From the NCBI GenBank assembly GCA_030706015.1, contig JAUZPI010000106.1, positions 1 to 13,078 on the forward strand: 13,078 bases of DNA, read 5' to 3'. Under the pieces are notes generated by a model, which worked only from the letters and a program-made list of their open reading frames with translations, had not been told where the DNA came from and did no database searches. How positions within the stretch are numbered: the stretch's first letter is position 1; every line of letters starts with the position of its first letter. Of the stretch, positions 7,518 through 13,078 are shown piece after piece. The stretch comes from Bacillota bacterium (GTDB taxonomy: Bacteria; Bacillota; Clostridia; Clostridiales; Clostridiaceae). Both the position numbers and the translations under genes were made by a program.

Positions 7518-7548
7518 GCTATCCATGAGTTTTCATGGATAGCCTTTT
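7518..7548 (+). terminator. Perfect 11-bp hairpin between the hydrogenase block and mobA
   Basis: GCTATCCATGA (7518-7528) pairs perfectly with TCATGGATAGC (7533-7543) around a GTTT loop and is followed by CTTTTC. The stem is strong but the T-run is short. It begins 7 bases after the preceding stop and ends 17 bases before the mobA ribosome site, so it probably causes partial termination, giving more hydrogenase-block than mobA-block transcript, or acts as an attenuator. Confidence 0.65.
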
Positions 7549-7570
7549 CACTAAATATTTGGAGGCCGCC

Positions 7571-8167
7571 ATGGAACTATTTAAAACTGCAGTAATACTG
7601 GCTGGAGGCAAAAGCTCCCGCATGGGTTTTGATAAGCAATTCTTAAAAATAAATGAAAAAAAATTGATGGATACACTGATTGAAGCTTTAACAGAAGAAT
7701 TTCGGGAAATAATCCTAGTTACCAACAAGCCTGAAGAGTATGCCAAGGCTTCTTATAAAATAGTTAGTGATGAAATAAAAGAAATGGGACCCTTGGGAGG
7801 ATTGCATATTGGACTTAAAGAAAGTTCCAGTAAATATGTATATTTCCTTGCCTGCGATATGCCTAATATAAATTTAGCTTATATAAGATTTATGAAAGAA
7901 CAGATTAAACATATTGGTATAGACGCCTGCGTTACTAAAAGAGGAGATAAGATAGAGCCTTTTCATGGTTTTTATTCAAAAGATTTAGTTCAAGTAATAG
8001 AGCAGCAGCTTAGGGAGAACAAAAGATCTTTATTTTCCTTAGTAAGCAGGGTAAATACATTATATATAGAAGAAAACACCGCTAGAGAGTACAGCAGAGA
8101 TTTGAGCATATTTTTAAATTTAAACACTACAGCTGATTTGGAGCAGTACATTGGAGGAATAAAATGA
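7571..8167 (+). CDS. mobA: Molybdenum cofactor guanylyltransferase MobA
   Basis: Joins GMP (from GTP) to Moco to make the guanine-dinucleotide cofactor used by formate dehydrogenases. The 198-residue Rossmann-type nucleotidyltransferase has the signature LAGGKSSRMGFDKQ near residues 9-22, MGPLGGL near 76, and the metal-binding CDMP near 98. ATG 7571 is chosen because GGAGG sits at 7561-7565. An in-frame upstream ATG at 7535 lies in the hairpin stem and is rejected. The stop overlaps the moaA start as ATGA (8164-8167), indicating coupled translation. The enzyme's partner mobB is in the preceding block. Confidence 0.93.
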   Translation: MELFKTAVILAGGKSSRMGFDKQFLKINEKKLMDTLIEALTEEFREIILVTNKPEEYAKASYKIVSDEIKEMGPLGGLHIGLKESSSKYVYFLACDMPNINLAYIRFMKEQIKHIGIDACVTKRGDKIEPFHGFYSKDLVQVIEQQLRENKRSLFSLVSRVNTLYIEENTAREYSRDLSIFLNLNTTADLEQYIGGIK

Positions 8168-9120
8168 TAGATTCTTACGGAAGAAGAATAAATTATTTAA
8201 GAATATCAGTAACGGATTTATGCAACCTAAGATGCAGATACTGCATGCCTGAGAAGGGTATAAAAAAGATAAATTATGAAAATATATTAAGATTAGAAGA
8301 AATAGTAACAATATCACAAGAATTTGTGGCTTTAGGAGTAGATAAGATTAGAATAACCGGTGGAGAGCCATTGGTTAGAAAAAATATACTAAAATTAGTA
8401 GAGGATACAGCAAAATTAAAGGGACTAAAAGAACTTGCTATGACCACTAATGGAACTCTTTTAAGGGAGTATGCAGCAGATTTAAAGAATGCAGGACTGA
8501 ATAGAATAAATATTAGTCTGGATACCTTAAATCCAATGAAATACAGACATATAACCAAAGGCGGAAGGCTAAAGGATGTTTTAGCAGGCATAGAAAAAGC
8601 TAAAGCAGCAGGACTGCTTCCATTAAAATTAAATGTGGTTTTAATTAAAGGTTTTAACGACAATGAAATAGAGGATTTCATAAAATTAACCCAGCATGAA
8701 GAAATAGATGTACGATTTATAGAGCTTATGCCTATAGGTGAAGTTAGGCATTGGTCATTAAATAAATATTTATCCAACAATATTATTTTAGAAAAAAGCA
8801 AGGAATTAATAAGTGTTAAGAATGAAGATACAGCTTCTCCTGCTCAATATTTTAAACTGCCTGATGGGAAGGGAAGAGTGGGGCTTATAAACCCTATATC
8901 CTGTAAGTTTTGCAGCAAATGCAATAGAATAAGATTAACTGCAGATGGAAAGCTTAAAAATTGTCTTCACTCCAATGAAGAAATAGATTTAAGAAATGCG
9001 CTTCGAAATGAAGAAGATATAAAGAAGATTATCATTAATTTAGTAAACAACAAGCCTAAGGAACACAAGCTGGAACAGGGCGATTATATTGATAGAAATA
9101 TGATAGCAATAGGAGGATAA
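8164..9120 (+). CDS. moaA: GTP 3',8-cyclase MoaA (radical SAM)
   Basis: First step of molybdopterin synthesis, converting GTP to 3',8-cyclo-7,8-dihydro-GTP with MoaC acting next. The 318 residues carry the radical-SAM cluster motif C20-x3-C24-x2-C27, followed by MP, the TGGEPL motif, and the second, GTP-binding 4Fe-4S site C250-x2-C253-x13-C267 within CNRIRLTADG. An additional C247 precedes it. The protein ends in Gly-Gly, the conserved catalytic C-terminal tail. The start ATG overlaps the mobA stop by four bases. The final codons contain the AGGAGG that serves moaC. Confidence 0.96.
   Translation: MIDSYGRRINYLRISVTDLCNLRCRYCMPEKGIKKINYENILRLEEIVTISQEFVALGVDKIRITGGEPLVRKNILKLVEDTAKLKGLKELAMTTNGTLLREYAADLKNAGLNRINISLDTLNPMKYRHITKGGRLKDVLAGIEKAKAAGLLPLKLNVVLIKGFNDNEIEDFIKLTQHEEIDVRFIELMPIGEVRHWSLNKYLSNNIILEKSKELISVKNEDTASPAQYFKLPDGKGRVGLINPISCKFCSKCNRIRLTADGKLKNCLHSNEEIDLRNALRNEEDIKKIIINLVNNKPKEHKLEQGDYIDRNMIAIGG
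9111..9116 (+). promoter_or_regulatory. moaC ribosome binding site inside the moaA Gly-Gly codons
   Basis: AGGAGG lies in the last sense codons of moaA, 6 bases before ATG 9123. The same bases encode the functionally important C-terminal Gly pair of MoaA and the moaC translation signal. Confidence 0.75.
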
Positions 9121-9122
9121 CC

Positions 9123-9590
9123 ATGGATTTTACACATTTCAATGAAGAAGGCAGAGCTCATATGGTTAACATAGGAGAGAAGGAAGATACAAAGAGAATA
9201 GCTGTGGCTGTTGGCTCTATAAAAATGAAAGAAGAAACTGTAGAACTAATAAAGCAAGGACAGATAAAAAAGGGTGATGTGCTGGCAGTAGCTCAAATTG
9301 CTGGTATTATGGGAGCAAAGAAAACCTGGGATCTAATTCCTATGTGCCACAATATATTAATATCTTCAGCGGATATACGCTTTAATGTATTGGAAAACGA
9401 AATTCAGATAGAAGCACAGGTTTCTACCATAGGCAAAACTGGAGTTGAAATGGAGGCATTAACAGCAGTATCTAGTGCGGCTTTAACTATATATGATATG
9501 TGTAAAGCAGCGGACAAGGATATGGAAATAGGAGAAATAAAGCTAATTAAGAAAACCGGCGGAAAAAGCGGATATTACTTAAGAAAATAG
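9123..9590 (+). CDS. moaC: Cyclic pyranopterin monophosphate synthase MoaC
   Basis: Converts the MoaA product to cPMP in the cytoplasm. The 155 residues are the normal family length. Signatures are MVNIGEKEDTKRIAVA near the N-terminus, LIPMCHN (canonical form LIPxCHP, so Asn replaces Pro), and the strongly conserved KTGVEMEALTAVSSAAL followed by YDMCKAADK, then KTGGKSG near the C-terminus. ATG 9123 is 2 bases after the moaA stop. It is followed by the MOSC gene after 11 bases. Confidence 0.95.
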   Translation: MDFTHFNEEGRAHMVNIGEKEDTKRIAVAVGSIKMKEETVELIKQGQIKKGDVLAVAQIAGIMGAKKTWDLIPMCHNILISSADIRFNVLENEIQIEAQVSTIGKTGVEMEALTAVSSAALTIYDMCKAADKDMEIGEIKLIKKTGGKSGYYLRK

Positions 9591-9601
9591 GAGTATTGAA
9601 T

Positions 9602-10048
9602 ATGAAAGTAATAGGAAGAGTAGTGGCAATAAATATTAGTGCAACAAAAGGTGTAATAAAAAAGCCTATAGATCAAGGGATTTTTATAGAAGAACATGGT
9701 CTTCAAGGCGATGCCCATGCAGGAAAATGGCACAGACAGGTAAGTCTTTTAGCTAAAGAAAGCATAGATAAAATGAAAGCTTCAGGGGTTGAAGGGCTGT
9801 CTGCTGGAAAATTTGCAGAGAATATCACCACAGAAGGCATAGTGCTTTATGAATTACCTATAGGTACAAGACTTAAAATTGGAGAAACCCTTCAGGAAGT
9901 AACTCAAATAGGGAAGGAATGCCACAATGGCTGTGAAATAAGAAAACAAGTGGGAGACTGCGTAATGCCTAGAGAAGGCATCTTTGCAAGAGTTATACAA
10001 GGGGGAGTAGTAAAGCCAGGTGACAGCATAGAACTTATAACAGAATAA
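9602..10048 (+). CDS. Stand-alone MOSC-domain protein
   Basis: The MOSC (Moco sulfurase C-terminal) fold is a predicted sulfur- or cofactor-carrier domain in molybdenum metabolism. The 148-residue protein is a single such domain. It has the N-terminal strand VVAINISATKGVIKKP, the HGLQGDAHAGKWHRQVS motif, FAENITTEG, and a Cys-containing ECHNGCEIRKQVGDC segment (candidate persulfide cysteines) before GIFARVIQGG. ATG 9602 is preferred over TTG 9596 because AGGAG (9589-9593) is 8 bases upstream of the ATG but only 2 from the TTG. In clostridia MOSC domains often sit next to, or are fused with, MoaB/MogA. Here the MogA part is absent. Its exact reaction is unknown. Confidence 0.85.
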   Translation: MKVIGRVVAINISATKGVIKKPIDQGIFIEEHGLQGDAHAGKWHRQVSLLAKESIDKMKASGVEGLSAGKFAENITTEGIVLYELPIGTRLKIGETLQEVTQIGKECHNGCEIRKQVGDCVMPREGIFARVIQGGVVKPGDSIELITE

Positions 10049-10066
10049 AACTTTATGGAGATAGAC

Positions 10067-10879
10067 ATGTTAAGGTTAAATAATAGAAAATTGATGATAA
10101 TAATTTTAAGTATATTGATTACAGCTTTTTGTATTACTGGCTGCGGTAATAGTGTACAGACCTCAAAAAAATCACAAAGTATAACAGTATTCGCAGCTGC
10201 CAGTCTCACAGAGAGCTTTAATGAAATAGGCAAACAATTTGAAAAAGATAAGGGTATTAAGGTTGTATTTAATTTTGCTGGTAGTCAAGCCTTGGTAACT
10301 TCTATAAATGAAGGTGGAAAAGCTGACGTCTTTGCTTCTGCCAATACCAGCTGTATGGAGGATTTAAAAAAGAGTAATAAGGTTGATAAAAGCATAGTAT
10401 TTGCAAAGAATCAGCTGGTTATATGTAAAAATAAAGATAGTAAGGTTAATATAAATTCTTTGCAGGATTTATCTAAAAAAGGAGTTAAGCTTATAGCAGC
10501 AGATAAATCAGTACCTGCAGGCAGTTATTTTTACAAAGCCTTGGATAATGCAGTAAAAGAAAAAACTATAGATGCTGATATTCATAGTAAAATATTAAAT
10601 AATATTAAGAGCAGTGAATTGGATGTTAAAAGTGTAGTTAGTAAAATTGCCTTAGGTGAAGCTGATGCAGGTATAGTATATAAAACGGATATAAACAACA
10701 GCAATAAGGATAACTTAGACTTAATTGAGCTAAATGAGTTTTCAAAATTGCAGGTGGAATACCCTGTGGCAGTAGTAAATTCTTCAGATAAAAAAACAGA
10801 AGCGCAGGAATTTATAGATTATATAACACAGGGAAAAGGAAAAGAGCTATTGAAAAAGTACGGATTTATGGTGAATTAA
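10067..10879 (+). CDS. modA: Molybdate ABC transporter substrate-binding lipoprotein ModA
   Basis: Captures molybdate (possibly also tungstate) outside the membrane. From ATG 10067 the precursor has 270 residues. A basic start (LRLNNRK) and hydrophobic core lead to the lipobox ITGC with Cys26 as the lipidated residue, as expected for a Gram-positive binding protein. Mature-domain motifs are VFAAASLTESF, FNFAGSQAL and KADVFASA, then VPAGSYFYK and GEADAGIVYKTD, all typical of ModA. The start at 10067 is chosen because GGAG (10057-10060) is 6 bases upstream. ATG 10055 lacks a ribosome site. It follows the MOSC stop by 18 bases. Confidence 0.93.
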   Translation: MLRLNNRKLMIIILSILITAFCITGCGNSVQTSKKSQSITVFAAASLTESFNEIGKQFEKDKGIKVVFNFAGSQALVTSINEGGKADVFASANTSCMEDLKKSNKVDKSIVFAKNQLVICKNKDSKVNINSLQDLSKKGVKLIAADKSVPAGSYFYKALDNAVKEKTIDADIHSKILNNIKSSELDVKSVVSKIALGEADAGIVYKTDINNSNKDNLDLIELNEFSKLQVEYPVAVVNSSDKKTEAQEFIDYITQGKGKELLKKYGFMVN

Positions 10880-10903
10880 ATATTCATAGACCAGGAGAAA
10901 TTT

Positions 10904-11716
10904 ATGTTTAAAGAAGATAAAATTAGAACAAATTCAGTGGGAAAAATGGTTACGGCCATTTTTTTCATTATTATAGTAATTTATTTGTTTTTATTGATTG
11001 CCCCTGTTTTTTCTATTATTAAATATTCAGGGTTAATGAGTATACTGAACACTTTTAATTATTCGGATAATATATACTGCATTATGCTAAGTTTGGCAAC
11101 ATCTTTAATAGCATTGATATTAACTTTTTTATTAGGTACTCCTACAGCTTTCTATTTGGCGGAAGCCTCTAATAGGCCCTTTGGAAAGTTAATTGATATT
11201 ATAGTTGAGCTGCCTATAGTACTGCCTCCAGCTGTAGTTGGGATAGGACTTCTTTTGACCTTTGGAGAGAGAGGTATCATAGGAAGCATATTATCTAATT
11301 TTGGCATTAGTATAGTATTTACCCCGGCAGCGGTTGTTATTGCTCAGTTTTTTGTTTCTTCCGCTTTTTATGTAAAGATTCTTAAAAATTCAATAAAAGA
11401 TGTACCAAAAGAAATATTCGAAGCAACTTATGTATTGGGTGCAAGTAAGGCAACCACTGCTTTTAAGATTATTATTCCTATGGTGAAAAAGTCTATAATA
11501 TCCGGGCTTATTTTGTCTTGGATAAGATCTTTAGGTGAGTTTGGTGCAACTCTAATGTTTGCAGGAAATGTATTATATAAAACAAGAACTGTACCGCTGC
11601 AGATATATACCTATATGAATACAGATATAAGGATGGCAACAGCCTTTGCAGCAGTATTATATATTTTATCCTTTACACTTCTTTTACTTGTAAGGGTAGG
11701 CTTTTCAGAAGAATGA
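10904..11716 (+). CDS. modB: Molybdate ABC transporter permease ModB
   Basis: Membrane channel subunit of the molybdate importer. The 270 residues include an N-terminal extension of about 15 residues before the first membrane segment (about 15-37), further segments near 58-80, 100-122 and 128-155, and others after the EAA loop. The EAA cytoplasmic loop (E173-A174 through G179) reads EATYVLGASKATTAFKIIIP and should contact the ATPase. The C-terminus ends in a complete last helix, so the gene looks intact, not truncated. ATG 10904 follows AGGAG (10893-10897) by 6 bases. The expected ATPase gene modC does not follow; the next 506 bases are non-coding. Confidence 0.93.
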   Translation: MFKEDKIRTNSVGKMVTAIFFIIIVIYLFLLIAPVFSIIKYSGLMSILNTFNYSDNIYCIMLSLATSLIALILTFLLGTPTAFYLAEASNRPFGKLIDIIVELPIVLPPAVVGIGLLLTFGERGIIGSILSNFGISIVFTPAAVVIAQFFVSSAFYVKILKNSIKDVPKEIFEATYVLGASKATTAFKIIIPMVKKSIISGLILSWIRSLGEFGATLMFAGNVLYKTRTVPLQIYTYMNTDIRMATAFAAVLYILSFTLLLLVRVGFSEE

Positions 11717-11761
11717 TACATAGGTGACATCGCTTTTTGAAGTATGATACTAATACGCATT

Positions 11762-11779
11762 AACAAATTAATATTTGTT
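11762..11779. repeat. Operator-like dyad, copy 1 (ACAAAT-N4-ATTTGT)
   Basis: AACAAAT-TAAT-ATTTGTT, perfect 7-base arms with a 4-base spacer. The inner 16-bp pattern ACAAAT-N4-ATTTGT recurs at 12050-12065. Confidence 0.4.
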
Positions 11780-11792
11780 TAGCGGAGAGATT

Positions 11793-11814
11793 TATCCCCT
11801 AAAGTAAGGGGGTA
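11793..11814. repeat. Short G/C hairpin with CCCCT/AGGGG arms
   Basis: TATCCCCT (11793-11800) pairs with AGGGGGTA (11807-11814), one T-G wobble, with a 6-base AAAGTA loop. No T-run follows on the + strand, so it is not an obvious terminator. Confidence 0.45.
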
Positions 11815-11836
11815 GATTATTAGCATTTAACCTTTT

Positions 11837-11854
11837 ACGCAATCGTCACGCAAT
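11837..11854. repeat. Direct repeat ACGCAAT-CGTC-ACGCAAT
   Basis: Two identical 7-base units start 11 bases apart, so both would face the same side of the DNA helix. This is the form of a tandem protein-binding site, but only two copies are present. Confidence 0.4.
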
Positions 11855-11912
11855 TTTATCCAGTGTATCTAATCTTTAAGTTTGTGGCTCCTCCTTCAAA
11901 GTATATTTGCCG

Positions 11913-11938
11913 TACAAGCACGTTGTATAGTGCTTGTA
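11913..11938. repeat. Perfect 9-bp inverted repeat TACAAGCAC/GTGCTTGTA
   Basis: TACAAGCAC (11913-11921) and GTGCTTGTA (11930-11938) flank an 8-base loop. Neither strand has a T-tract after it, so an operator or leader-RNA stem is more likely than a terminator. Confidence 0.5.
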
Positions 11939-12046
11939 ATCTAATTTACAATGTGTCTATTATATAACATAGTGTAAATTTAATCCATTAATAATTTCAA
12001 GAACAAATCCTTTGATTAAAAAAAGGTATTGACCAAAAGAAGGTTA

Positions 12047-12077
12047 TTTACAAATAGAGATTTGTTTAAGCTATAAT
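12047..12077 (+). promoter_or_regulatory. Promoter-like site with overlapping dyad, copy 2
   Basis: TTTACA (12047-12052) and a consensus TATAAT (12072-12077) are separated by 19 bases, slightly long. The dyad ACAAAT-AGAG-ATTTGT (12050-12065) covers the -35 end and spacer, where a repressor would block polymerase. Transcription would run toward the membrane protein gene at 12223, leaving about 140 bases of leader. Confidence 0.4.
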
Positions 12078-12147
12078 CTCTAAAATTGCCTACAATACAT
12101 AAAAATTCCCCTTCCTAAAGTGCCATAAATAGGATACGCTGAATAAT

Positions 12148-12175
12148 TTGCTTGTATAGTATAAATTTATATTCT
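12148..12175 (+). promoter_or_regulatory. Second weak promoter candidate for the 12223 gene
   Basis: TTGCTT (12148-12153), 16-base spacer, TATTCT (12170-12175). Both boxes are imperfect. It would start transcription shortly before the ribosome site at 12207. Confidence 0.2.
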
Positions 12176-12222
12176 ACAGGGAAAATAGTATCAGAATAAT
12201 TTTGAAGAGGGGGGACATTATT

Positions 12223-12780
12223 TTGGACTATAAGGAGGAATTAGGTAAAAAGATATTTGAGATGAGAAAATCAGTTTTGCATTTAACAATAGAGCATTGG
12301 TATAGCTATGAATTATTTACATGGCAGTGGTGGATAAAGTTTGTTTACTTATTAATACCGATTTTTATATTTTTCAAATTGTTAGATAGAAAACGAATTT
12401 TTGAAATTATGATCTATGGGCTAATGCTTAGTTTGTTATCTACGGTTACAGATGTTGTAGGAGTTTACTATCTTTTATGGGATTATAGTATTAGACTAAT
12501 TCCATCAGGCTTCTTTCAGGTACATGACTTATTTGTAATTCCTATAGTGTCTATGTTAATTTATCAATATTTTACTGAATGGAAGCCATTTATTATAGCT
12601 AATCTCATAGTGGGTGCAATAGGAGGGTATCTTAAGGAGCCTTTATATATGTGGGTAAAAATATATAAGCCAATAAATTGGAGTCATACATATTCTTTTA
12701 TTCTTTATTTTGTAATTGCAATAATTTGTAGGTATGTAATAGATAAAATAAAAAACAGCTATGAAAAGAGTCTTACATAG
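12223..12780 (+). CDS. Small multi-pass membrane protein, CBO0543-like
   Basis: From TTG 12223 the protein has 185 residues. A charged N-terminal ~30 residues is followed by about five hydrophobic segments: FVYLLIPIFIFFKLL, a longer segment around GLMLSLLSTVTDVVG, FVIPIVSMLIYQYF, FIIANLIVGAIGG and YSFILYFVIAIICRYV. A buried Asp (STVTD) and HDLF and INWSHTYS motifs resemble the CBO0543 family of Firmicute membrane proteins, whose function is unknown. TTG 12223 is preferred because GAGGGGGGA (12207-12215) is 7 bases upstream. TTG 12202 overlaps that site, and ATG 12262 lacks a spaced one. It stands alone after a long non-coding gap and is followed by its own terminator, so it is not part of the molybdenum operon. 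Confidence 0.7.
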   Translation: MDYKEELGKKIFEMRKSVLHLTIEHWYSYELFTWQWWIKFVYLLIPIFIFFKLLDRKRIFEIMIYGLMLSLLSTVTDVVGVYYLLWDYSIRLIPSGFFQVHDLFVIPIVSMLIYQYFTEWKPFIIANLIVGAIGGYLKEPLYMWVKIYKPINWSHTYSFILYFVIAIICRYVIDKIKNSYEKSLT

Positions 12781-12864
12781 AGTTCATGTGGTAATAGTGA
12801 CTCAGTGCGTGATTATTAAAGCTTAGAATGAAAAGTATAAAATTAAAAAAACTATTAAAAGTCA

Positions 12865-12906
12865 CAGTGCTCCAATATTATATAGGTTTTTGGAGCACTG
12901 CTTTTT
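12865..12906 (+). terminator. Intrinsic terminator after the membrane protein gene
   Basis: CAGTGCTCCAA (12865-12875) pairs perfectly with TTGGAGCACTG (12890-12900) around a 14-base AT-rich loop, then CTTTTTAATT. It ends 126 bases after the stop codon. On the minus strand the stem is followed a few bases later by T-rich sequence, so it may also stop transcripts from the right. Confidence 0.85.
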
Positions 12907-12982
12907 AATTACTCTCATGATTTTTTAAAGCTTTCAGTGTCAGGGTAAGTACAAGAAAGTAAAGTTGAACATATGAAAGGAG

Positions 12983-13078
12983 TTGAGCCATAGACTAATA
13001 CAAAAAGGTTATCTTTATAAGTTGTCTGTTTGCTTTTCTGTAATTTTTGTTATTAATTTATTCCTTTCTTTATTGGCT
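12983..13078 (+). CDS. Possible start of a secreted or membrane protein, cut by the window end
   Basis: A frame beginning at TTG 12983 stays open for 32 codons to the window edge. The peptide has a basic start (SHRLIQKGYLYK) followed by a hydrophobic run (LSVCFSVIFVINLFLSLLA), the form of a signal peptide or first membrane helix. AAGGAG at 12977-12982 touches the TTG, which is too close for a normal start. An ATG at 12973 is in another frame and stops after six codons. The gene may therefore start differently, be frameshifted, or not be real. No family can be named from this much. Confidence 0.35.
   Translation, partial: MSHRLIQKGYLYKLSVCFSVIFVINLFLSLLA

Larger units (their letters stand above)
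11717..12046. other. Non-coding, repeat-rich junction downstream of modB
   Basis: No credible gene is seen on either strand between modB and the promoter-like site at 12047. No modC remnant is recognisable on the + strand. The stretch holds an AT-rich dyad (11762-11779), a CCCCT/AGGGG hairpin (11793-11814), an 11-base-period direct repeat (11837-11854), a minus-strand GAAGGAGGAG (11888-11897) with no start codon behind it, and a 9-bp hairpin (11913-11938). On the minus strand there is a TATAAT at 11959-11964. No clear terminator for the modB transcript was found. Confidence 0.5.

Noticed and set aside
7511..7570. Moco riboswitch ahead of mobA-moaA
   Set aside because: Only 60 bases are available, almost all used by a simple hairpin and the ribosome site; this is too short for the known Moco aptamer.
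11793..11938. CRISPR array or known riboswitch (e.g. c-di-GMP)
   Set aside because: The repeats are single inverted or two-copy direct repeats without regular spacers, and conserved aptamer cores were not found.
11953..11972. ModE-type operator (TATATAAC half-site) downstream of modB
   Set aside because: Only one half is present, no matching inverted half is found, and it is not in front of mod genes.
11717..12201. Frameshifted or degraded modC
   Set aside because: No Walker A, ABC signature or Walker B-like peptide appears in any + frame; the region is non-coding rather than a recognisable pseudogene.
12232..12240. AAGGAGGAA as ribosome site for an internal start
   Set aside because: No ATG, GTG or TTG lies 5-12 bases downstream; ATG 12262 is 21 bases away.

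Overview
The window reads as a low-GC Firmicute, most likely Clostridium sensu stricto. The DNA is AT-rich, Arg is mostly AGA/AGG and Ile often ATA, strong GGAGG-type ribosome binding sites are present, and TTG starts occur. All recognised genes are on the + strand. Species cannot be fixed from the sequence.

Region 1 (1-240): the last 40 codons of an unidentified gene, a small palindrome, and a strong terminator-type hairpin ending 39 bases before the first full gene.

Region 2 (240-7510): a formate/H2/CO2 module. It encodes a cytosine-free-of-Sec, i.e. cysteine-type, molybdopterin formate dehydrogenase (fdhF), three maturation genes (moeA, mobB, fdhD), then a 16-Cys polyferredoxin subunit, a compact [FeFe] hydrogenase with two N-terminal 4Fe-4S clusters, and a second 16-Cys polyferredoxin subunit. 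The subunit set matches hydrogen-dependent CO2 reductase (HDCR, FdhF-HycB-HycB-HydA) of acetogens, i.e. a soluble complex that interconverts H2 + CO2 and formate. The maturation genes sit between the catalytic subunit genes.

Region 3 (7511-11716): a second hairpin, then mobA, moaA, moaC, a stand-alone MOSC protein, and modA-modB. Together these supply cofactor for FdhF: molybdate import (ModAB), GTP to cPMP (MoaA, MoaC), Mo insertion (MoeA), nucleotide attachment (MobA/MobB), and sulfuration (FdhD). Spacing is tight (ATGA overlap, 8-23 base overlaps), so regions 2 and 3 probably form one or two long operons. modC, moaD, moaE and mogA/moaB are not in the window.

Region 4 (11717-13078): the synteny breaks. 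A 506-base non-coding stretch with several inverted and direct repeats and a promoter-like site precedes a small multi-pass membrane protein (CBO0543-like), a bidirectional-looking terminator, and a possible partial secreted or membrane ORF running off the end.

The most notable points are the HDCR-like locus with a Cys FDH, an FdhD that has lost the CxxC sulfur-relay motif, terminator hairpins placed so close to the starts of both gene blocks that transcription must cross them, and a repeat-rich junction where modC would be expected.
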